Origin: DYKG01 sp964596185
GTDB lineage: Bacteria > Muiribacteriota > Ozemobacteria > Ozemobacterales > Ozemobacteraceae
NCBI GenBank assembly: GCA_964596185.1
Contig: CAZQUE010000015.1
Coordinates: 1-64,000, forward strand
Direction: 5' to 3'
DNA: 64,000 bases
Shown: one piece after another, positions 8,322 to 16,038 of the stretch
Layout: the number at the start of each line of letters is the position of its first letter
Numbering within the stretch: the stretch's first letter is position 1
Position numbers and translations under genes: made by a program
Notes under the pieces: generated by a model
Told to the model about the DNA's origin: nothing
The model's database searches: none
What the model saw: the letters and a program-made list of their open reading frames with translations, nothing else

Positions 8322-11204
8322 TTGCCAAATAGGTTATTCCTGTCAAAACTCTTCAAGGGAATTTGCAGCTTTTTTCTGCTAGCGGTTTTGCCGCTGTTTC
8401 TCGTTATTTGGGCTGTTGAAGCGCATGTTTCGCTAAAAATAAGACAGCAGGAAATAGAAACTCAAAGATCTCTCAATGCAGCTCTTTACAAGCTTGAGCC
8501 GTTCAGTGACGACCGCCGCTTTTTTCATGTGTTTCTGCAGGAAAAATTTATCCGGGCTCAGCAAACTGGGGGGGCAAAATCTTTTCGCACCGAGGTCAAG
8601 AAAATCTTTGGCAGCCGACTCAGGCTTATAATCTGGGATGCAAACGGCAATGTCGATCAAAAACTTTCCGATGAGTTGAAATTTCGCTATCTGATGCAGA
8701 AGATGTGGCAGGCAATTCGCGCCATTTATCTGGAGCAAACCAAGGAAGAACCATCTTTACCCCAGCATATCAAAGAAATAGGCGCCAACATTGAATTGTT
8801 CCGCCGATACTTCGGTCAGTTTCTCACTTCTGAAGTAATGGCCAGGCCTTTGCAAAGCGGCTTGAGTGGAGAAGCGCTTTTTGTCAGCGACACTGAAGAC
8901 AACGGAATGGTCTGGTATCAATTCGGCGAAAATTTTTCTGCCGCCTGTATTTTGCCAAAATCATTAAAGGGCCACAATATTGGCCTGGAAAATATCTGTC
9001 GACAAATCAACACGAATAATAATGTGAAAACCGGATTCTATTCTTTAAAAGACGAAAAGCTATTTGCTCCATGGCTAGAAAAAGACCATCACAGCGAATT
9101 TTTAATCGAACTACAGAAGTTTTCCGATGCCAATTTTGACATGCAGAAGGGAAAAAACTACCTGTGGTATTTTCAGCAGGCGAATCCAGACATCTTTATC
9201 TTCTCGGCATTGGCAAAAAAGCACATTCTTCAGCGGGAAGAGGAGCTCTTAAGATCAGGTTTCAATATTGCAAAAATCCTTTTGCTTGCCATTTTTGTCA
9301 TTTTCTGCGCCTCTTTACGCTTCAATATGACATTCTCAATAAGATTGCGATTCATTTTGATCTTCAGTTTTTCTTCAGGCTTGCCTCTTATTCTGCTGCT
9401 AAGCTCATGCTACGAATATTTCCATTTTCAGAAAAGCAACCTGATCTTTGCCCAGCACAACCTCGCCAACAATTTAATGCGTGAATTCGACAGCCGCTTT
9501 ATTAACTTCCAAAATAACCTGGCGCAGGAGTTGAACGACCTGGTTGATCTTTATGAAAGCAAGTATAAAAAGGATGTTTGGCCAGAAAATGCACTCAGGG
9601 AATTTGAACAGGAACTTTCAGCTTATCATGCCAGCGAATATATTTTAGCCAAACCAGAGGAGGGATTCTACTTTGGCGGCGGAAAAAAAGCAGATGAAAA
9701 CAGTTATAAAAATATAGCCTTGACCTTTTCCTCTATTCTTGCAGCAATGAACAAATCAGCGAAAGTTTCCAGCTCATACACAGACCTGGATTTTGGCGGC
9801 TTTGCCGGAGAATTTGATTTAACCACCGGAATTCTCGACGATTTCGGGAAAATTTCCAATCGCACTTTAAAAACCGGACGAAGAATGGTTTATATGAATT
9901 TTCTCGGCCAACGCGACCAAAACAGGGCCTGGGCAATGCTGGTGATAAGCTGGGAGCCGCAAAGCCTGCAAAATATTTTCATCGCGGATGAACTGAATAA
10001 ATTCAATCAGGAATTCGCACCAGGCAAACTTTTCAGTATTGCCAACTCGGGTCGTCCGTCAGATTTGTCTGCCGGGAATTTTCCGAAACAGTTACAAGAA
10101 TTGTTCGTGCGAACCCGAAAAGACAAGTTTGCCTTTGCCGACCAGGTAATGTTGAACGGCCAAAGCCATATCGTTACTGGCATGAGCGCTTATCACCTAA
10201 ACGACAAGACTTTGATAGCCATCTACCCTGATCAACCTCTTTTTGCAAGAATTTATCGTCTGGCCACGCAAATTATTTTTGCCGTTCTAATTGTTGCAAT
10301 GATACTTTTGCTTACAGTTTTGCGCTTTTCCGGGGGCATGCTTCAGCCGTTAAGACAAATAGAAAATGGTCTGCTGGAAATCCAGAATCGGAATTTTCGC
10401 AGCCGGCTGAGCATAGATGACGGATCTGAGTTTGGCGAACTGGCTCAAGCTTTCAATACTGCCATTGAAAGCATGGGTGACCTATCATTGGGTACCTCGG
10501 TTCAAGCAGCTCTTTTGCCGCCGCCGACAAATGTTTACGAGGACTTTGAAATTCATTCGGAAGTAAAGTACATGACCTCGATGGGCGGGGATTTCTGCGA
10601 TTATTACCATAATGGAAGTAAGGTCCACGTCGCGTTTGGCGATGTCGCCGGGCACGGAATTCCGGCCGCGCTGATAATGGCTATGATTAAAGCCTATCTA
10701 CCGGAAAACGATTTAGCGCCTGGCAAATTTCTCGAAGACTGTAACAAAATTTTTCTTTATCTTCGCGAAAAAAAATGGCGACGAATGATGACTCTGGCTA
10801 GTCTTCAGGTCTGCCTGAAAACTGGACATGCGGTTTTAGGCAATGCCGGACACTGCTTTCCAATTTTGATCAACTCTGAGCATGGCACGGCCAAATTCAT
10901 TGAAGCCAAAGGAATACCCCTGGGATCAAAGCACGCGAATAATTTTGTTGAAACCAGTTTCAAACTGCAACCTGGCGAAAAAATACTTTTCTACTCTGAC
11001 GGCTTTATCGAGGATGTGAACGAAAAAGAAGAGTCTTTTGGCTATGAGAGATTTCTTCAACTAATTGTCGACAATGCCGAAAAAAGCCCGACAGAGATTC
11101 TTGAAACGGCATTGGCATCCAACCGCAACTGGGCATTGGAACAGAACGATGATCTAAGCCTACTCTGTTTTTACTTCAAAAAGAAAAATGCACAAAATAA
11201 TTAA
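8322..11204 (+). CDS. Giant dual-sensor membrane SpoIIE-type serine phosphatase (first of pair)
   Basis: About 960 residues. I chose TTG 8322 because GGAG (8312-8315) lies six bases ahead; a TTG at 8310 is also in frame. Topology: TM1 (about 12-32), a first extracytoplasmic region (about 33-312), two adjacent helices (about 315-365), a second extracytoplasmic region (about 366-645), TM4 (about 646-670), HAMP (about 672-722), and a PP2C/SpoIIE domain (about 745-955). All metal-binding aspartate motifs are present: SMGGDFCDYY, FGDVAGHG, FYSDGF and QNDDLSLL. It should dephosphorylate a Ser/Thr-phosphoprotein, typically an anti-sigma antagonist, in response to an external cue. It overlaps the next, homologous gene by 17 bases. 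Confidence 0.88.
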   Translation: MPNRLFLSKLFKGICSFFLLAVLPLFLVIWAVEAHVSLKIRQQEIETQRSLNAALYKLEPFSDDRRFFHVFLQEKFIRAQQTGGAKSFRTEVKKIFGSRLRLIIWDANGNVDQKLSDELKFRYLMQKMWQAIRAIYLEQTKEEPSLPQHIKEIGANIELFRRYFGQFLTSEVMARPLQSGLSGEALFVSDTEDNGMVWYQFGENFSAACILPKSLKGHNIGLENICRQINTNNNVKTGFYSLKDEKLFAPWLEKDHHSEFLIELQKFSDANFDMQKGKNYLWYFQQANPDIFIFSALAKKHILQREEELLRSGFNIAKILLLAIFVIFCASLRFNMTFSIRLRFILIFSFSSGLPLILLLSSCYEYFHFQKSNLIFAQHNLANNLMREFDSRFINFQNNLAQELNDLVDLYESKYKKDVWPENALREFEQELSAYHASEYILAKPEEGFYFGGGKKADENSYKNIALTFSSILAAMNKSAKVSSSYTDLDFGGFAGEFDLTTGILDDFGKISNRTLKTGRRMVYMNFLGQRDQNRAWAMLVISWEPQSLQNIFIADELNKFNQEFAPGKLFSIANSGRPSDLSAGNFPKQLQELFVRTRKDKFAFADQVMLNGQSHIVTGMSAYHLNDKTLIAIYPDQPLFARIYRLATQIIFAVLIVAMILLLTVLRFSGGMLQPLRQIENGLLEIQNRNFRSRLSIDDGSEFGELAQAFNTAIESMGDLSLGTSVQAALLPPPTNVYEDFEIHSEVKYMTSMGGDFCDYYHNGSKVHVAFGDVAGHGIPAALIMAMIKAYLPENDLAPGKFLEDCNKIFLYLREKKWRRMMTLASLQVCLKTGHAVLGNAGHCFPILINSEHGTAKFIEAKGIPLGSKHANNFVETSFKLQPGEKILFYSDGFIEDVNEKEESFGYERFLQLIVDNAEKSPTEILETALASNRNWALEQNDDLSLLCFYFKKKNAQNN

Positions 11205-14094
11205 AACAATATTTGAATCGAGGTTTACAAGATTTGTGATTTTTGCAAATCTCTCGTTTCTTTTGTTTTTCGCCAGCTACTCTCTGGTAAGACAAAACAA
11301 GCTTCAACAAGTAATTCAGCAGAAGACAGAGAATCTGAAAAAGGAATGTGATAACCTGCTTGTCTCGGCGCAAAGTCCTGATCATTACATCAGCAGTAAA
11401 ATGAGAGACATTTTTTGGGGCAACTGGCAGAATTCTGAAAGTCTGAAAGAACGCACCCGGGAGTTTCTCGAACAAATTAACATTGAAGCCGGAATTATCA
11501 TCTGGGATAAATCTTTCAAGGTTACTCACAGCAACTTCGATTTCAGTCTCAAAGAGGAGGAGTGGAAGCAAACTTTCCAATTCCTGCATGAATACCGAGT
11601 TGAGAACAAGTATCATAGAACCAATCAGCAACCTGAAGGCAAGTTGATCAATGCAAGAAAATTGCTAGGTAATTTCTTTTCCCCCATTCAAATTTATCGC
11701 TGTGTTGATTCTAACAATCCTCAGCTTATTTCCACTTCATTTTCTTCAAGCCACCCTAAACTTTGGCTACACGCCTTTAAAAACGGGGGAATGATTCTAT
11801 TCTTTCCCACCGAAAAGTTAAATATTTTCGATCCCCTGAAATTCGAAATTGAACATAAAAAAAACCAGGCCGATCCGTTCCGATTTTTCATTTTAAAAGA
11901 TTCCAACGTCTTCCCTGCAGACCTCAACGTGAAAGAAAAATTTTCTTCAATAATTGAAGAGTTCCAACGGTTGAATTACCGGCTTGAAGTAAAAACAATA
12001 GACTCGAGCTTTCTATGTCGCCAACTTAGCGGCAATAAAAAGCTTATCGGTCAGTTGATTCACAGCAAGCTGGCTCCTGAGAAATCTGGCAACCGAAATA
12101 TTCTCTTGATCGGCTTCATCTGCCTGAACATAATCGCAATTTCAGCAGCGCTTTTTTTTCCATATTTGGATTTTAAAAGAATCAAAGCCAAACTTCTTCT
12201 TTTATTCATTGCTTCAAGCCTACTGCCTTTAGCGGCATTTGTCGGCATTGCTGTGGACTATCTTCATGAATATCGTGCAGTTCGGCTTGCAGAAATTAAT
12301 CAGCAAAGTCTTAAATTTCTGCAAAAGATTGACGAGGGCACAACTCTGGCCTATTCAGATCAGCTCAAAACCATGCGAAAATCTCTGCCAGAACTGCTTG
12401 AGAATCTACAAAAGCATGGAATATCAAAAAAACCGGTCGTCGACTTCATCTCTCAACAGCATCCCAGATTGAGAGGAATGTTTATTGTTGGCAGCACGAC
12501 AAAAGAAATTGCGAACGAAGACGCGATAGTAACCAGAGATAAAGTTCTTGAAATAATAAAATGGCCAGGCGACCTGCCTTTTGACCCGGCTAAAGTCAAG
12601 CAATGCCGTGCGTTTGACATCATCTTTAAAGCTTTATTGGCTAATCTCAATGGCAGACGATTAACAAGCAAGCAGGGGATCGAGATGGAAATGGTAATGG
12701 ATTCGATCGGACAAAGCGATTATACAGCCCTGATCCAAAGTTACTTTGAATCTCTCAATTCAATCTGGCGCTACGGATTTGGCAGGGATCAATACCCCAA
12801 TTTCATCACTTTGCTTGGAAAAGATGATTACGACTACAATCTACTCGTCATTTTGAGAGAAAGTGCATTGGCGGAGTATTTCGCCCACAAAACCTTTACA
12901 AATCTTAACCGGAACCAATACGGGCTGAAAATTGGTTTCAAAACACAGGGTAAGAATTTTCTAACCGAAGAATTTGAAAAGAACCGGCAGTTACATTATT
13001 TACTCGACACCTCTCACGAAAACAATTCTGGTCGCTCATCTATCGTGAATTTTGACGGAAAAAGCTATTCTTTAACCATTTTGCACGGACACCACAACAA
13101 GGATCTCATTTCGATGACGATTTATCCTCTTGCCAGAATAGATGAGGAAATAGACCGCCTTGGGCAGAATTTCTGGCTGGCCGGTTTTTTAAGTACTCTA
13201 ACCGTGATTAGTCTGGGTTTGCTGATTTCGGGGACTGTTCTTGACCCCATAAGAGAGCTAAAAGCGGGTGTAAATGCCTTGAAAAATCGCAATTTCAAAT
13301 TTCAGCTTCCCGATCTAGGTCAAAATGAATTTGGCCATTTGGGGCGAATTTTCAATCGAACGCTTGAAGACATGCAGGAATTACAGGTTGCCAGCCTGGT
13401 TCAGGAAAAGCTCATCCCTCAGCTGGAAATGACACAGTATAGCGGCAGTCTGCAATATTTCGGCAAAACTGAGTCTCTAAACGATCTGGGTGGCGATTAT
13501 TTTGATCTCATCGAAACCGAGGATGGTCAAAGAGGCTTTTTGCTGGGCGATATGGCTGGTCATGGAGTCGCGGCCTCGCTTATCGTTGCTTTTGTGAAAG
13601 CGGCAATAATTAGACTTGAGAATCTTTTTTGCCAGCCAAGCAAGTTTTTCAATCAGTTGAATCGACTGTTTCGCCAGACTCAAGGCAAGAATCAGAAAAA
13701 GTTTATGTCTTTGCAATATCTGCTTTTCGATGAAGCAGATGGGACTTTCGCCTATTTAAACGCCGGTCACTGTTTTCCGATTCTGGTAGATTCAGAACAA
13801 AAAACCACCACCTACTTAAAAATGGTCAATTCCCCCCTGGGAACCAGCAAAAAAGAATATCCCGAACCAGAATACCATGAGCTCAAACCGGGGCAGGCGT
13901 TGGTGATGTACAGTGATGGATACTACGAAATTCCAGGAATGGATCTGGAAAAATTTCAGGAAATCCTTTTGGATTGCTTCGATCAGCAGCCAAAGAAGTT
14001 TTTTGACAATGTAAATGAACGTTTAAACCAGCATGGATTCATTCAGGAAACAGATGACAAAACTCTGTTGATAGTATCAAGAGTTATAGAGTAA
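11188..14094 (+). CDS. Giant dual-sensor membrane SpoIIE-type serine phosphatase (second of pair)
   Basis: A 968-residue paralogue of the preceding gene with the same plan: TM1 (about 10-30), extracytoplasmic region, a double helix (about 302-362), second extracytoplasmic region, TM4 (about 659-684), HAMP (about 684-735) and SpoIIE/PP2C (about 750-965). Catalytic motifs are intact: DLGGDYFDLI, LGDMAGHG, MYSDGY and ETDDKTLL. The sensor regions have diverged far more than the output domain, so the two proteins probably read different signals or form a heterodimer. The 17-base overlap implies coupled translation. No anti-sigma antagonist or kinase lies next to it, so the target is unknown. Confidence 0.88.
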   Translation: MHKIIKTIFESRFTRFVIFANLSFLLFFASYSLVRQNKLQQVIQQKTENLKKECDNLLVSAQSPDHYISSKMRDIFWGNWQNSESLKERTREFLEQINIEAGIIIWDKSFKVTHSNFDFSLKEEEWKQTFQFLHEYRVENKYHRTNQQPEGKLINARKLLGNFFSPIQIYRCVDSNNPQLISTSFSSSHPKLWLHAFKNGGMILFFPTEKLNIFDPLKFEIEHKKNQADPFRFFILKDSNVFPADLNVKEKFSSIIEEFQRLNYRLEVKTIDSSFLCRQLSGNKKLIGQLIHSKLAPEKSGNRNILLIGFICLNIIAISAALFFPYLDFKRIKAKLLLLFIASSLLPLAAFVGIAVDYLHEYRAVRLAEINQQSLKFLQKIDEGTTLAYSDQLKTMRKSLPELLENLQKHGISKKPVVDFISQQHPRLRGMFIVGSTTKEIANEDAIVTRDKVLEIIKWPGDLPFDPAKVKQCRAFDIIFKALLANLNGRRLTSKQGIEMEMVMDSIGQSDYTALIQSYFESLNSIWRYGFGRDQYPNFITLLGKDDYDYNLLVILRESALAEYFAHKTFTNLNRNQYGLKIGFKTQGKNFLTEEFEKNRQLHYLLDTSHENNSGRSSIVNFDGKSYSLTILHGHHNKDLISMTIYPLARIDEEIDRLGQNFWLAGFLSTLTVISLGLLISGTVLDPIRELKAGVNALKNRNFKFQLPDLGQNEFGHLGRIFNRTLEDMQELQVASLVQEKLIPQLEMTQYSGSLQYFGKTESLNDLGGDYFDLIETEDGQRGFLLGDMAGHGVAASLIVAFVKAAIIRLENLFCQPSKFFNQLNRLFRQTQGKNQKKFMSLQYLLFDEADGTFAYLNAGHCFPILVDSEQKTTTYLKMVNSPLGTSKKEYPEPEYHELKPGQALVMYSDGYYEIPGMDLEKFQEILLDCFDQQPKKFFDNVNERLNQHGFIQETDDKTLLIVSRVIE

Positions 14095-14127
14095 CATTCT
14101 TCAATACGATTATCGGGAGAAAAGATT

Positions 14128-14775
14128 TTGTCTGAGCAAATGTGGTTGAGCCTGGTCATTTCAACAGGCCTTGGCGGCTTTATCGGCTGGGTAACCAACT
14201 GGCTGGCGATTAAAGCGCTTTTTCACCCTAAAAAGCCAATCAAGCTGCTTTTCTTCGAATTTCAGGGATTGCTGCCGAAACGTCAGGTTGAGCTGGCGCA
14301 AAATCTGGGAAAAATCGTCGAGGGCGAGCTGATCAATGTCGAAGAACTTATCCGCAGAGTTGAGCCCGCTGACCTCGATTCGCTGATCGAAGAACACATG
14401 CGCAAAAACCGTGAAGAAACGCAAAAAAAGGTTGCTGATTACGTAAACTCACTGTTGAGTAAGATTCCTTTGATCAAAATCACCGCCAACACGCATATCA
14501 GCGGCATTATGGACTATCTGGAACGACAAATCGTAGATGCCATCAAGAAACAGGTTCCGGGAATTCTTGATAAAGCAGCCGAGAAAGCAGCAAAAAAGCT
14601 TTCAGTTCAGGATATAGTTTTTGACAAGGTCAGCAAAATGGATTTAGACCGGCTAGAAGGCATTTTTTACAAGATAGCCGACCGGGAAATGGCGATGATC
14701 ATACGTCTTGGCGGCTTTCTCGGCATGATCGTCGGCTGCTGCCAATGGGCCATCCAGAATTTCGTTCTGCAATGA
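14128..14775 (+). CDS. DUF445-family membrane protein
   Basis: A 215-residue protein starting TTG 14128 behind GGGAGA (14115-14120). The N-terminal helix with GGFIGWVTNWLAIKALFHP is the hallmark of DUF445 proteins: a conserved G-x-x-T-N-x-x-A-I-x-x-L-F-x-P turn. A soluble helical middle follows, then a C-terminal helix (GGFLGMIVGCCQWAIQN). Function is unknown; a membrane-anchored, hairpin-like arrangement is inferred. It follows the phosphatase pair by 33 bases and may share their transcript. The retron RNA starts about 90 bases downstream with its own promoter-like sequence. Confidence 0.88.
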   Translation: MSEQMWLSLVISTGLGGFIGWVTNWLAIKALFHPKKPIKLLFFEFQGLLPKRQVELAQNLGKIVEGELINVEELIRRVEPADLDSLIEEHMRKNREETQKKVADYVNSLLSKIPLIKITANTHISGIMDYLERQIVDAIKKQVPGILDKAAEKAAKKLSVQDIVFDKVSKMDLDRLEGIFYKIADREMAMIIRLGGFLGMIVGCCQWAIQNFVLQ

Positions 14776-14857
14776 GCCTGTTTTTAAGATTTTCAGTTCG
14801 AGAAAGCGAACGCAAATTCGGCATCAATTTTACTTTTTTTCCAATTGCTGTTTATTG

Positions 14858-14863
14858 TATAAT
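14858..14863 (+). promoter_or_regulatory. -10 element of the retron RNA
   Basis: A perfect TATAAT, preceded directly by TG, lies five bases before the first arm of the folded RNA. The -35 region is only T-rich (about 14835-14840). It places transcription start at or near the start of the RNA's outer stem. Confidence 0.55.
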
Positions 14864-14865
14864 GG

Positions 14866-14969
14866 TTTTACCCTGGCGTTGCCGAAAAGGCACAGGCTGG
14901 TGTTTCGCCAGCCGGGTTCTTTCAGAACCTGCTTTGAAGTGGGCTCAAGACTGAGTCTTGGCAGGGTAA
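14866..14969 (+). ncRNA. Candidate retron msr-msd RNA
   Basis: About 104 bases directly upstream of the RT gene fold into a closed structure. The outer stem TTACCCTG (14868-14875) pairs with CAGGGTAA (14962-14969) and two G.T pairs extend it; this is the expected a1/a2 pairing. Inside are four hairpins: TGCC/GGCA (14880-14892, loop GAAAA), an 8-pair stem with a UUU loop (14895-14913), GGTTCT/AGAACC (14915-14929), and CAAGAC/GTCTTG (14946-14960). A short stem with a UUU loop is the kind of msr element recognised by characterised retron RTs. The presumed msd part is very short compared with known retrons, so the msr/msd boundary is unknown. The assignment rests on structure and position. Confidence 0.7.
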
Positions 14970-14970
14970 G

Positions 14971-14994
14971 GGCGCGATTTTTCGCGCCTTTCTT
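14971..14994 (+). terminator. Terminator-like hairpin between the retron RNA and the RT gene
   Basis: GGCGCGA (14971-14977) pairs with TCGCGCC (14982-14988), followed by tttctt. It lies immediately after the a2 arm and about 20 bases before the RT start. It could release most transcripts as free ncRNA while a minority read through to the RT. Confidence 0.65.
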
Positions 14995-15012
14995 CATCAG
15001 AAAGGATTTAGT

Positions 15013-15870
15013 GTGGGTATATTTTCGTGGCTTTTAGGCAAAAAAGAAAAGGGCATCGATGAGCTTTGCGGCTTTTTAAAAATGGGTGCCAATCAACTAA
15101 AAATGGTGACGGTATCCTACCGGGAATTTGCCATGAAGAAGAGAAATGGCGGTATTCGCACCATTTGTTCGCCTGATGCTGAGCTTAAGAAAATGCAGCG
15201 CCTTATCAATCGCCGCCTTCTCGATGGCATGCAGTCTCACTATTCGAGTACCGGCTTCGAACCAGGAGAGTCGATTGTCTACAATGCGGATTCCCATGTT
15301 GGCAAAGCGGTTGTTATAAAGCTCGACATCAGAGATTTCTTCAAGAGCACCGGAGAAGAAAGAGTCTTTGCCTATTTTCGGAAAATTGGCTGGAACCAGG
15401 AGACTGCAGAACTACTGACCAGCCTGACGACCTGGAAAGGTTCATTACCCCAGGGAGCGCCGACCAGTCCGCGTTTGAGCAATCTGGTCAACTTTCGTCT
15501 GGATGCGCGCCTAGCCGCTTTTGCCATGCAGCTAGGCGGCGACTACACCCGCTATGCCGACGACATAACCATTTCGCTGGATGAAGACGACAAGTTCAAA
15601 ATCACTCAGATCCTGAGTTTTGTGCGCATGGTTTTACTCGAATTCGGGTACAGGCCGAACAAACAAAAAACCCGGGTAATGCGCCAGCATCAACAGCAGC
15701 GGATAACCGGACTGGTAGTTAATCAAAAAATTCAGCTGCCGCGGGAAACGCGCAAGTGGCTCAGGGCAGTCAAGCATCGCCAGAGCAAAACCGGCACCTG
15801 TTCACTTAATGAGAGCCAGCTCAAGGGATGGCTTGCCCTGGAAAAGATGGTCGAATTGCAAAGCAGCTAG
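15013..15870 (+). CDS. Retron-type reverse transcriptase
   Basis: A 285-residue RT starting GTG 15013 behind AAAGGA (15001-15006). Motifs in order: FAMKKRNGGIRTICSP (RT0/1), SIVYNADSHVGK with the retron-typical NAxxH (Asn91-His95), LDIRDFF with catalytic Asp105, LPQGAPTSPRLSNLV (RT4), YADDITIS (Asp183, Asp184), and ITGLVVN (residues 231-237), matching the retron VTG motif. Group II intron maturase and endonuclease domains are absent. The Q-G-x-x-x-S-P form of motif 4 argues against diversity-generating retroelement RTs. It is expected to prime on the upstream RNA and make a branched RNA-DNA. No accessory effector follows; pyruvate kinase is next. Either it acts alone or its partner is elsewhere. 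Confidence 0.9.
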   Translation: MGIFSWLLGKKEKGIDELCGFLKMGANQLKMVTVSYREFAMKKRNGGIRTICSPDAELKKMQRLINRRLLDGMQSHYSSTGFEPGESIVYNADSHVGKAVVIKLDIRDFFKSTGEERVFAYFRKIGWNQETAELLTSLTTWKGSLPQGAPTSPRLSNLVNFRLDARLAAFAMQLGGDYTRYADDITISLDEDDKFKITQILSFVRMVLLEFGYRPNKQKTRVMRQHQQQRITGLVVNQKIQLPRETRKWLRAVKHRQSKTGTCSLNESQLKGWLALEKMVELQSS

Positions 15871-16038
15871 GCAACATTTTTCCAATCAATTCCCATAGAA
15901 CTGGTTTCATTATTCGATTCGGCTTTTGATGTGAATACTGCCGACTCTGATCAATTTTTGCACACCCAGCATGGCACGATTTTTGCTGAAATTTCCGCAT
16001 AAACAGGAAAGGAGCGCTATTTTTTAGCAGTCCAGAAA

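Noticed and set aside
14745..14954. 69-residue ORF overlapping the retron RNA
   Set aside because: It runs through the DUF445 end and the folded RNA, has no ribosome site, and its product is arbitrary in composition.
14866..14994. Hairpin cluster as a simple rho-independent terminator of the DUF445 gene
   Set aside because: Only the last hairpin has a T run; the outer stem and three further hairpins plus the upstream TATAAT point to a separate RNA.
15013..15870. RT as part of a group II intron or diversity-generating retroelement
   Set aside because: No maturase or endonuclease domain and no intron boundary elements; motif 4 is QGAPTSP rather than the DGR form, and no template/variable repeat pair was seen nearby.
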